DNA of 21,071 bases, from the NCBI GenBank assembly GCA_001931875.2, contig MSJH02000242.1, positions 1 to 21,071 of the forward strand, written 5' to 3'. The first letter of the stretch is position 1, and the number at the start of each line of letters is the position of its first letter. Both the position numbers and the translations under genes were made by a program. Shown here piece after piece: positions 11,201 to 19,022 of this stretch. Below the pieces are notes generated by a model. The model worked only from the letters and a program-made list of their open reading frames with translations, searched no databases and was not told the origin of the DNA. This DNA comes from Byssochlamys sp. IMV 00236. Its lineage: Eukaryota; Ascomycota; Eurotiomycetes; Eurotiales; Thermoascaceae.

Positions 11201-12322
11201 AGTCCGCGTGGTCATCTGCAGTGTGTTTCAGCAGCTCTTTGAAAGCGCAGGTCAGCTCCTGATTTGTTGAAGGGTTTATAAACTACCTTTAAAATACATT
11301 GTATATCTTCCAATACGCTGAATAGGTAAGGCTAAATAGTCATACACTGTCTGGTTACTCTTCATTTGCTCATTAGCAGCCTTTAAAATGATGAGTATTT
11401 ATGAACGTGATGTATCCAAAAACCTACCTCTAAATACTCAACATAATGTGGGTTCTTTAGCTGCTTTTCATTAAGTATTCTGGCATTATGGATACCAGAT
11501 AAGAATTTGTTATAGCAACTAAACTGACGTAACTATAAAGGATATAAGCGTATGTACATCGTATGCATGATATTCTTACATGAGCTGAGCATAAATTACC
11601 CAGGTTAGTATCATGATCAGAAATTAGATCACGATAGAATTCTTCGGTTACTTGAATGATCTCATCAATGTTCATAAAAATATTTGAACATTCATATTGT
11701 CCGATGATCGGGTTATGTCTATCTTTGGCAAATTGCCTTAAGGGTTCCACTATTAACTACTATCTGTCAGGTGCGATATCATGTTAGAACACGGTTTACT
11801 TACAAGTACAAACGTTTTTAAACTTGTCAAATAATTAGCTTCTGTCTTTATAAATTCTTCTATTAAATATCGTCTTCGTTTATCATTCTATATAAAGACG
11901 TTGCTATGGCAACTGTATATGTATATATAGATAGCCTATAGTTACCTTGACATACTGCCTTTTGGGTGGCATTAATGTTTCATTTTTTAAAGGGATTGAA
12001 ATAGGTGAATGTATAACCTTTTTAAACTGCTCATATAGTGCTAATATATATTACATAAATGTTAAATGAGTTATTCAATTAAGTGCTAAATACCCGTACC
12101 TGGGTATTGAAATTCATTCGGATCACTAATTAAAATATCGAAATAATGACACTATTTTTAATATTCATATTGACTGTTACTGATAGCAATAGGATGGAAT
12201 AACAAACATACCAATACTTCAGCTGGCAACGTCGATTCCTTTATCTGTAAGCTATTATGATCAAGTAGTTTTCTTGGAAATATGTAACCAATACTATCGA
12301 GACTGTTTCCGAGTTGCTGCAT
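8210..12322 (-). CDS. RhoGEF (DH domain with PH-like region), 19 exons
   Basis: Predicted exchange factor for a Rho-family GTPase, acting in polarity or cell-wall signalling (family knowledge). Exons (minus): 12322-12212, 12151-12100, 12040-11946, 11887-11804, 11756-11580, 11532-11428, 11380-11287, 11236-11082, 11018-10718, 10671-10432, 10384-10290, 10214-10090, 10046-9922, 9872-9295, 9243-9202, 9143-8949, 8894-8622, 8568-8405, 8345-8210; 1048 aa, all joins in frame. The DH domain spans about residues 90-280, starting RRRYLIEEFIKTEANYL and including the signature LPIQRIGRYTMYFK (226-239). A PH-like region follows (about 292-470, LYPVTLFLFSDKIMVV). The middle is disordered with a Ser/Asn tract (about 643-665), and the C-terminus has coiled coil (about 905-950 and 980-1020). 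Exon 10 has two in-frame acceptors (10677 or 10671). The orthologue is not identified; Bud3-like is possible. Confidence 0.88.
9650..9712 (-). repeat. Ser-coding trinucleotide microsatellite inside the RhoGEF
   Basis: On the plus strand this reads as imperfect ACT/GCT triplets. On the coding strand these are AGT/AGC codons giving the Ser/Asn run at about residues 643-665. The mixture of codons argues for an old tract rather than a fresh expansion. Length variation between strains is likely (inference). Confidence 0.8.
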
Positions 12323-13479
12323 AAGAAATAAAAACAAAAGAAAAAGGAAAAAAGAGGGGAAGAAAAAGAGCTTGAAAAAAACGTGTGCTGTTTTATCCTT
12401 GTGTAAAGTGTCACCAAGTTATTTTTATCGGGGAATAGAATTCCTGCTGCAGAATATTGAGGCTCAAGTGAATTGTAAGTCGAAGATATGTGTGTGTATG
12501 TCTTATACCACTACTCTCCAGAGCTTAACCCGATTTAGCAGCTTTGGTCTATAGCCAAAAGTAGGATGAAAAGAGAAAAGCATTTGGCTATCTACAAGAA
12601 TAACTGATGCTCGTAATAATGTCTACTTGAAGGGCCGTCAAGGATTCTGTAGCTATTCAGATTCGAAAATACAAACTTGTTTAAATGGGGAGCTTTTGTA
12701 AAAGATTAAACCAGCTGCGCGAAAAAGAAAAATATATGTTATACAATCTTTATTTTTTTCATGTGTTTATAGCCTTTCTTTTGCGACTTTCAGCAGCTTT
12801 TCCTTTTGTCCATTTGAGGCATTCTAACCTATACAATAATTTTGCAACACTCCAATCAACAAACTTCAAACTTACATACTGGGCTTTTATTCCGTTATGA
12901 ATTACATCTTGAGTAATAAAAAAGAAATATAGATGTATATTGATGAGTTTCTATATAACATCTTTATTAAGACAAGAGAAAGAAAGAAAAGCTCACTATT
13001 ACAGTCATTATTATGAAAGCATGAGCTAATCACATTCAAAAGGAATTGGACAGATCGCGTTATCTGATAATAGCATATCCTGTGGTCAATCTTTCAGAGT
13101 AGATATTTATAATAATATCATATGGTAAAATTAAGTATGTACAGGATAAATACAATACAAACATTCTTAATGCTTACAAAGAGCAATATACCTAAAAGAG
13201 AAATTGACAGCATTAAACTATGCAATCTTTATTTCTATGTGCGCACAATTTTCCAACTCTTTTCACAATGGCAAAATGGGCCCAAAGAAACAAACAATAG
13301 CGCTAATGTGAAGAAATAAATCGCACAGACAATATCAAAAACATTTTAGAGGAATCATCATTATCACGAATCAGATATGATATTAAAAGATACAAAAAAT
13401 CGCTCCATGACGATCGAACAACGGAAGAAACCACCAATAAAAGATTCAGAAAGCAATATTAATTATATCTTTGATGTCC
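12323..13479. other. Intergenic, no supported gene
   Basis: AT-rich DNA upstream of the RhoGEF start. A purine-rich stretch (about 12325-12375) lies directly in front of the ATG on the other strand. The ORFs here are 60-71 codons, lack family features and have no splice extensions that I could support. Confidence 0.5.
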
Positions 13480-14076
13480 AGCCAATATTAGTTCTTGATC
13501 ACTTTAAATGGCAACTGTACTCATCTTCAATAAGGGTCACTACAAGCTAGCGCCTATAACAGCAGATCCCTTAGTCAAAGGACAAATTGAAACATGGAGT
13601 GTATTCATGTTACAGTCATATTCAAGCAAAGTATCCAAACACAAAGACTGTACAGAATAGAAACGGTATACAGGCAGTTTGATAACGATGCCTTTGAAAG
13701 ATACTGTAGCAAGTGCCGTAATTGCCAATTCAGTATTTATTTGGAAAACAACATCGCACTGGTGAGGAGGTCGATATAGGACCATCCATGATTGTTTTGG
13801 GGACGACAAGCAATCTCAAATCCATTTTAATAATCATATCAATGCCTTCGACCTCTTCAGGAATCTCTCTGAGAAAAATAATTAATGGAAATTTGAGTCA
13901 AAGCTTTCAAAAATGTGTAAATTGGCAATAGTCATATGAAAGCTATTCTAAGGTAATAGAAACAGACTGTCCAAAAGGAAGGAAGATATTTATACATTTC
14001 CTAATTTGTCTTTTATTGTCCACCATAAAAGGTACTTTAACAAACAAAGTCCCAGACAGTTGCTGATAAACACAAC
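13480..14076 (-). pseudogene. Decayed coding relic, family not recognised (weak arrestin-like flavour)
   Basis: Three minus-strand segments look coding but lie in different frames or are interrupted. Segment A runs 14074-13943 (includes LSGTLFVKVPFMVDNKRQ and then a stop). Segment B is about 13863-13735 (includes GIDMIIKMDLRLLVVPKTI, then a stop). Segment C is 13778-13540 (includes CDVVFQINTELAITALATV and CPLTKGSAVIGASL, then a stop), with VTLIEDEY readable just after it in another frame. The alternating hydrophobic pattern suggests a beta-sandwich, and PLTKG...LVTLIEDEY faintly resembles arrestin-like proteins. No usable GT donors of the strength seen in neighbouring genes join the segments, so a pseudogene is favoured over a spliced gene. 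The identity is a guess. Confidence 0.35.
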
Positions 14077-14321
14077 TGTTATGAGTGTCTTTATTCTATA
14101 CAAGTTAAAGAAATGAGCTTTTGTGTGTGTCTTTATAAATCAAGGATGCACAGTTTAAAGGCTAAATATAACAAACTAAAAATTGGTGCATTTTGATATA
14201 ATAAAGAATGTGTGCCCTATTCTTTGAAATCAAAAGCGTGCCTATCATTGACGTAAATACTTTATTTTAGGCTAAATTGACCTTGAATTTCCTGCTTTCT
14301 TTTTTTATTTAAAAACAAAGG

Positions 14322-15607
14322 ATGATTCCTGCTAGATATGGAAGAATAGTATTATTGGTACTATTGCCTATGTGTCTATTACTTCTTACATATTATGGAA
14401 TAATCAACAAAGAATCATATCCAGCTTATCAGTACGATTATAACCATCCCAAGGATGGGTCCATTCAGAGAGAGAACGCTGCCTTTGTTATATTAGCTAG
14501 AAATGAAGATCTCGAATCTCTTCGAGAGACAATGCAGATGCTTGAGGATAGATTCAACAGCAAATATCATTATCCTTATATATTCTTAAACGATCAACCT
14601 TTTACCGACAAGTTTAAAGAATACACAACTGGCTTGGCATCAGGAAAGACTCGCTATGGACAACTTAGTCCAGAAATGTGGCAGTATCCTGAGTGGATTG
14701 ATCAAGAAAAGGCAAGACTTGGAAGAGAAAAGATGGAAGCTGAAGGCGTTATCTATGGAGGATCAGAGTCATATAGGCACATGTGCAGGTTAGAATAAGA
14801 GAATATATAAAAAAAGAAAGAACGACTAATGATATGCATAGATTTCAAAGTGGGTTCTTCTTTAGACATCCTTTATTGAAGGAATATGACTATTACTGGT
14901 AAAATGGTGATGAATGATAGAAAACAAGAGGTATTTATTATATTATAGGAGAGTAGAACCTCATGTCAAGTTTATGTGTGATATTGATTATGATCCATTC
15001 CGAGTGATGAGAGAAAAGGAGTTGAAATATGGATTTGCAATTTCTCTTACAGAATATGCTAGCACAGTGCCTACACTTTGGGATACAGTCAAAGGATTTA
15101 TGAATCAATATCCACAGCATATTATTCCAGCCAATAGCTCTGATAGTCTAATGAAATGGGTGACAAATGATGATGGAGAAACATACAACATGTGTCATTT
15201 CTGGAGTAATTTTGAGATAGCATCTTTAGCTTGGCTTAGATCACAAGCTTATTTAGACTATTTCAATTATCTTGACAAGGCAGGAGGATTCTTTTATGAA
15301 AGATGGGGTGATGCACCCGTTCATTCTATTGCTGCTGCTTTAATGCTGAAAAAGTCTGAAGTTCACTTTTTTTACGATATGGGATATTGGCATAATCCAT
15401 TCAAACACTGTCCAAGTGAGCCTGGTTGGCTAGCTGCTGAAAAATGCCATTGTGATCCCACAGGCAGTATTGGTAAGTTTATATTGAATATTTTAGAATG
15501 ATTACTCATGAATTAGTAAAGATAAAGATGGATGGAGCTGCACATCACAGTTCTTACAAATTGTTGGTAAAAAGAGTACTGATTTTGTTATTACAAAAAG
15601 ATATTAG
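14322..15607 (+). CDS. GT15 alpha-1,2-mannosyltransferase (Kre2/Mnt1/Ktr type), four exons
   Basis: Golgi enzyme that adds alpha-1,2-mannose from GDP-mannose to O- and N-linked glycans of cell-wall proteins (family role). Exons: 14322-14788, 14842-14898, 14949-15472, 15522-15607; 377 aa. It is a type II membrane protein: a short cytosolic N-terminus, a membrane anchor at about 9-27 (IVLLVLLPMCLLLLTYYG), then the GT15 domain. Family blocks seen: AAFVILARNEDL, HYPYIFLNDQPF, YYWRVEPHVKFMCDIDYDPF (173-192), MCHFWSNFEIA with Glu264 (the position of the proposed catalytic Glu in Kre2), and ERWGDAPVHS (292-301). The last exon encodes DGWSCTSQFLQIV. Its acceptor (AAAG|AT at 15521) was chosen because it alone restores this conserved ending; reading through intron 3 gives an unrelated tail. 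Confidence 0.95.
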
Positions 15608-15973
15608 AAATGATATAAAACTATGCCGAATGAAACTCCCTTTCTTTTGCTTTTTTCTTTCTTTGGTTTATCATAATGATTCATATATGCACACGTGAGA
15701 CATAAAAGGCACCAGTGGAAGAGCAATTGACCTAAAATAGGAAGAAAAAGAAAGATAAACAAAATATAACAGACAAAATGTCAAAGAATAAACCTTTACC
15801 CTTTTCCCCTCTTTTTTATTCTTTTATATAAACATATACAACTCATGGATATACTATGCTTATACAACAATAATGTACATAAATCTAAATATCAAGACAT
15901 CTATTCTCTGTTTTCATATCTGAAAAAGCCTATCCTAAAAGTTCATTCAAAATCATCTAAATGTATCATAACC
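15608..15973. promoter_or_regulatory. Intergenic with candidate promoter elements
   Basis: No gene. A CACGTG hexamer lies at 15692-15697. A C/T-rich stretch followed by TATATAAAC-type sequence at about 15825-15838 sits in front of the small downstream gene. An in-frame ATG at 15845 falls only a few bases after this TATA-like run, which makes it an unlikely translation start. Confidence 0.4.
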
Positions 15974-16381
15974 ATGTCTACAATAACACCTGCACAAACA
16001 ACAACACAATTACTTGTGTTCAATACCCAAACTTCATTCAACAGTACCCTTCCTCAGAAATTGATAGATCTATCTATGTTATTACAAGCCAAATCAAAGA
16101 TACCTGTATCTTCATCAGGTGGAATAGGACAAATAAAATACATAGATAAAAGAACTTTGATTGCTGCCCATCAGCCTAAACGGCCCATTTGGACAGAATC
16201 TCATGCCTATATCAGAGGATCGCGTACGAATACAGATCAGCTTAGAATCCTTTCTACAGAATTAAACATGATACGTGCTTCTAAAATTACAAGGTCATTA
16301 AAGCCTAGGCGCTCTTTTTTATCAAAGAGACAAGATGTTTTTGTTTGGGGAAAACCAAGTCCATTGAGACTAAGTGAATAA
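15974..16381 (+). CDS. Small basic protein of unknown function
   Basis: Single-exon ORF of 135 aa starting MSTITPAQTTTQLLVF and ending in a Lys/Arg-rich region with FVWGKPSPLRLSE. The frame is open further upstream to an ATG at 15845 (178 aa). The start at 15974 is preferred because it has an ATAACC context and because the upstream ATG nearly abuts a TATA-like run. No signal peptide, membrane segment or recognised domain is visible. The Arg/Lys-rich second half (SLKPRRSFLSKRQ) could bind nucleic acid or act as a localisation signal, which is speculation. It sits between two well-supported plus-strand genes and stops 86 bp before msrB. Confidence 0.5.
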   Translation: MSTITPAQTTTQLLVFNTQTSFNSTLPQKLIDLSMLLQAKSKIPVSSSGGIGQIKYIDKRTLIAAHQPKRPIWTESHAYIRGSRTNTDQLRILSTELNMIRASKITRSLKPRRSFLSKRQDVFVWGKPSPLRLSE

Positions 16382-16419
16382 ACAAATAAACGCTATTTAT
16401 CGTTATCAGTGTCTCGTGT

Positions 16420-16425
16420 CACGTG
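16420..16425. promoter_or_regulatory. CACGTG (E-box) upstream of msrB
   Basis: A palindromic CACGTG hexamer 43 bp before the msrB ATG, inside the 86-bp gap between two genes. In fungi bHLH factors of the Cbf1/Pho4 type bind this core, and Cbf1-type factors act on sulfur metabolism. A role in msrB control is inference. Confidence 0.35.
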
Positions 16426-16467
16426 CTTATTTTACAAATTATTTCCCAAATTGCATAATTTTTTATC

Positions 16468-17158
16468 ATGTTGCGTTCACTCGTTCGCATTTCATTTACT
16501 CGATCGTTCATTAGTAGTCATTCAAGACTAAATCTTATTAGAACCATGACAACAAAAACTGATGCTGAGTGGAGAGCTGTTCTTACACCTGAGCAGTTTA
16601 GAGTACTTCGTCAAAAAGGTATTTTAAAAAGGGAGTTAATACATTCTACTTATTCTTTATCAATAGGAACGGAACCACCCGGAACAGGAAAATACAATAA
16701 ATTCCATGAGAAAGGTAACATTACCATTATTATTCCATCAGCCCCCCTCTGACCTTATCTCTTTGGGTGTAGGAGTTTATCATTGTGCTGGATGCGACGC
16801 ACCACTTTATGTCTCTGATACAAAATTTGATAGTGGATGTGGTTGGCCAGCATGTAAAATATACATATATATGTCTACTTTTGAAACCAGAACTAACCTT
16901 TTTCTTTTGTATACCTAGTCTTCGATGCTATACCTGGTATATAAATCAACAATTATTGTTTTATTATATCACTAATACATTTCACCTTCAGGTGCTGTTA
17001 TAAGACACGAGGATAATTCACACGGTATGCAGCGTATAGAAATATGCTGCTCCAAGTGTGGTGGTCACCTTGGTCATGTATTTAAAGGTGAGGGATTTCC
17101 TACACCCACAGATGAAAGGCACTGCGTCAACAGTGTCAGCTTACGTTTTAAAGAATAA
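16468..17158 (+). CDS. msrB: Peptide methionine-R-sulfoxide reductase MsrB, five exons, mitochondrial-type presequence
   Basis: Reduces methionine-R-sulfoxide in proteins, complementary to MsrA. Exons: 16468-16618, 16667-16714, 16773-16853, 16919-16936, 16992-17158; 154 aa. Residues 1-26 ([14 protein letters not shown]...) are Arg/Ser-rich with no acidic residues, a mitochondrial-targeting composition. A second in-frame ATG at 16546 (Met27, ACC-ATG context) begins the core MTTKTDAEW. The zinc-site cysteines are Cys71/Cys74 (CAGC) and Cys119/Cys122 (CSKC). Cys89 in SGCGWPAF is at the usual resolving position, and Cys144 in RHCVNSVSL is the catalytic thiol. All expected residues are present. 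Exon 4 is only 18 nt, yet it is needed to encode the conserved FFDAIPG. The 195-bp gap to RPS20 downstream contains no other gene. Confidence 0.96.
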
Positions 17159-17353
17159 AGAGCTCTATTTGTGTGGCTTTCATTAATCCTCCAATCGAAT
17201 CGCACTGTGTATTTTAAAGGAAAGAAAAAAAAATTTTATCTTTTTCATTTATTTTAACACGAGTCTTAGTCACCGCTGGTAAGATTAGCAGGCAAAGCTT
17301 CATAATGTACACTCTCTCATTATTATATTATCTATAGAGAATTCAAAACAAGA

Positions 17354-17888
17354 ATGTCCTACGTCGTAAGTTACAAACACAATTGACTAATTCTCAATAA
17401 TAACCATCAATAATGTAGGCTAAGAATACTACTGAAAAGCCTGGCCTCGAAGAACAAGAACAACCCAAGTAAGGATAATGGTAGAATTAGATGATCAAAG
17501 CTTTCTAAACAGACATATGCATAATAGGATTCACCGCATCCGTATCACCTTGTCATCTCGCAATGTCAAGAATTTGGAAAAGGGTAACTTTTTTTTATTT
17601 CATAAAGTCTAAAGACATGCTAATATGCAATTTGCAGTTGCTTCTGATCTTGTTCAACGTGCCAAAGATAAGCAACTCAAGGTAAAGGGCCCCGTTCGCC
17701 TTCCCACCAAGGTTCTTCGCATCACCACCCGTAAGTCTCCTTGTGGTAACGGTTCCGAAACCTTTGACAAGTTTGAGATGAAGATTCACAAGCGCTTGAT
17801 TGACTTGCATTCTCCTTCTGAAATTGTCAAGCAAATCACCTCCATCTCCATTGAACCTGGTGTTGAAGTTGAAGTTACCATTGCTTAA
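17354..17888 (+). CDS. RPS20: 40S ribosomal protein uS10 (S20), four exons
   Basis: Component of the small ribosomal subunit head. Exons: 17354-17365, 17419-17468, 17528-17583, 17638-17888; 122 aa, close to the usual size of about 120. The first exon is 12 nt (MSYV). The core reads [18 protein letters not shown], then [30 protein letters not shown] and a C-terminus [13 protein letters not shown], all diagnostic of eukaryotic uS10. The coding part is richer in C-ending codons (for example CGC, AAG, ATC, GTC) than its neighbours, as expected for a highly expressed gene. An upstream ATG in the last intron (17625) is not used, because the conserved N-terminus comes from exons 2 and 3. Confidence 0.97.
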
Positions 17889-18239
17889 TTCTTTTTGCTA
17901 CACTTTGTGGCTATTTATTTTTTAAGAAATAAAAATGCCCCTTGGTCAGGCTTTTGAAAAATACTCACAGTTTTGAACTTTATTTGAGTTTTGATTTCAT
18001 AAAAGAGCATCATTCTATCTAGTTTATAGAATCAATACTTGAATTATACAATAATCGCATGCTACATTACATGAAAGCTGTTCCACTTTACACTTGTTCG
18101 ATAATCTCACTGTCTTCAAATGGGGAAATTTAATTGGACAAAATACAGTCGACGCTATAGGTTGAAGAGGAGGCACGTGATTATCACGTGAAATATAACA
18201 AAATTAATTATTAATCTTTTATTTCCAAACCTTCAACAA
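17889..18239. other. Intergenic between RPS20 and tRNA-Ile
   Basis: AT-rich, no ORF of note. It includes the RPS20 3' UTR (AAATAAAA-like run near 17927) and, close to the tRNA gene, a CACGTG palindrome listed separately. Confidence 0.5.
18174..18190. promoter_or_regulatory. Paired CACGTG palindrome upstream of tRNA-Ile
   Basis: Two CACGTG hexamers (18174-18179 and 18185-18190) form a perfect 17-bp inverted repeat, CACGTGATTATCACGTG, centred on one T, 50 bp before the tRNA. It could be a double bHLH-factor site or an extruding palindrome. Its target gene is unknown; RPS20 lies upstream on the plus strand, so the tRNA or an unseen transcript would be the nearest downstream unit. Confidence 0.45.
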
Positions 18240-18313
18240 GGTCGCTTAGCTCAGTTGGTTAGAGCGTGGTGCTAATAACGCCAAGGTCGCGAGTTCGACC
18301 CTCGTAGTGACCA
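18240..18313 (+). tRNA. trnI(aau): tRNA-Ile (anticodon AAU)
   Basis: Full cloverleaf with no intron. The acceptor stem GGTCGCT pairs with AGTGACC (one G-U pair), with discriminator A at 18313. The D arm contains TTAGCTCAGTTGGTTAGAGC (A box). The anticodon stem TGGTG/CGCCA encloses loop CTAATAA, with anticodon AAT. The T arm GCGAG/CTCGT has loop TTCGACC (B box GGTCGCGAGTTCGACCC region). AAU is deaminated to IAU in eukaryotes to read AUU/AUC/AUA. CCA is not encoded, as usual. Downstream there is a 6-bp hairpin and then a T run serving as a Pol III stop. Confidence 0.97.
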
Positions 18314-18323
18314 AGAAAAAAGT

Positions 18324-18357
18324 GCTCCGCTTAAGCAGCGGAAGCGATAAATATTTT
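18324..18357 (+). terminator. tRNA trailer hairpin and T run (Pol III termination region)
   Basis: TCCGCT pairs with AGCGGA around loop TAAGC (about 18327-18343). It is followed by TATTTTT near 18351-18357, the first T5 run after the tRNA and the likely RNA polymerase III terminator. The hairpin itself is not needed for Pol III termination and may be chance. Confidence 0.45.
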
Positions 18358-19022
18358 TAAAAATATCCAACATAGGGTGCGCGTAGTAATTTCCTTTTAT
18401 ATTGATACCCTTTTTGGTATCTTGTACTCTGCATGTCTTTGCAAGTTTTTATTATTTATCATTTATCATTTATTTTATATTGCATATTTACTTATCCAAA
18501 TAGTATAAATATCCCTAAATTATTCTTGAAATAAACATCATCTTAAGACTTAATCTTCTGATCACAATAACTTTTCTTATATCTTAAGCAACATTTTGCT
18601 TATATAACTTCTTTATTTTATCTTTTTACTTTATCACTCAAGACTTAGCATTATATTGCTCTATATTGATCTTATATAAAGATCTGGTGGTCACTACAAT
18701 AACAAATCCTATTTATAAAACTTACTTTTAACCTTACTACTAACACTTTTCCCCTTACTAACACCCAGTAACAATATGAAAATTCTCGGATCAAGACCTT
18801 TTTCGGTAAAGAAGTATTATGAATAATATAAAAGGATGAAACCTTTTTGTTGAAAATAAAAATCATTGAATTATTACCAAGATAATCAATCAACCAACCT
18901 CCCTTTTCTTCTTTAAAAACAGGACATAACTTTTGTTATAAAAGTTCCTGATCTCTTATTATCTTTTACTTTACTTTATACTTTTCAGTTTGATCAACTT
19001 TAAAAGATCTGGTGGTCACTTC
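18358..19022 (+). mobile_element. LTR-retrotransposon traces: two tRNA-Ile-type primer-binding sites
   Basis: An exact 18-bp direct repeat, AAAGATCTGGTGGTCACT, occurs at 18678-18695 and 19003-19020. Its core TGGTGGTCACTAC (18685-18697) is the reverse complement of the 3' end of the tRNA-Ile encoded at 18240-18313 plus the added CCA, 13 of 13 bases; the second copy (19010-19022) matches 12 of 13. Upstream of both there is further similarity (a TTGATC followed 6-7 bases later by the repeat, T/C-rich flanks), as expected of two diverged LTR ends followed by primer-binding sites. The LTR starts, the canonical CA ends and any gag/pol ORF are not visible. These would be old fragments inserted close to a tRNA gene. 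Confidence 0.5.
18404..18421. repeat. Short inverted repeat GATACC/GGTATC
   Basis: Perfect 6-bp arms around loop CTTTTT, in the presumed upstream LTR or spacer. A nearby 16-bp AT palindrome (ATATTTTTAAAAATAT) lies around 18350-18366. The function is unknown and either could be chance in such AT-rich DNA. Confidence 0.3.

Noticed and set aside
12685..12900. 71-codon ORF with a hydrophobic segment
   Set aside because: The composition looks like translated AT-rich intergenic DNA and no extension was found.
15498..15698. 66-codon ORF after the mannosyltransferase
   Set aside because: It overlaps intron 3 and the last exon of the mannosyltransferase in the wrong frame; the conserved ending DGWSCTSQFLQIV is in the other frame.
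17059..17068. Third copy of the primer-binding-site core TGGTGGTCAC
   Set aside because: It encodes the conserved CGGHLG of MsrB and diverges from the tRNA match after ten bases, so it is coincidence.
18672..18893. 73-codon minus-strand ORF over the repeat region
   Set aside because: It overlaps the primer-binding-site repeat, and its translation is typical of random AT-rich sequence.
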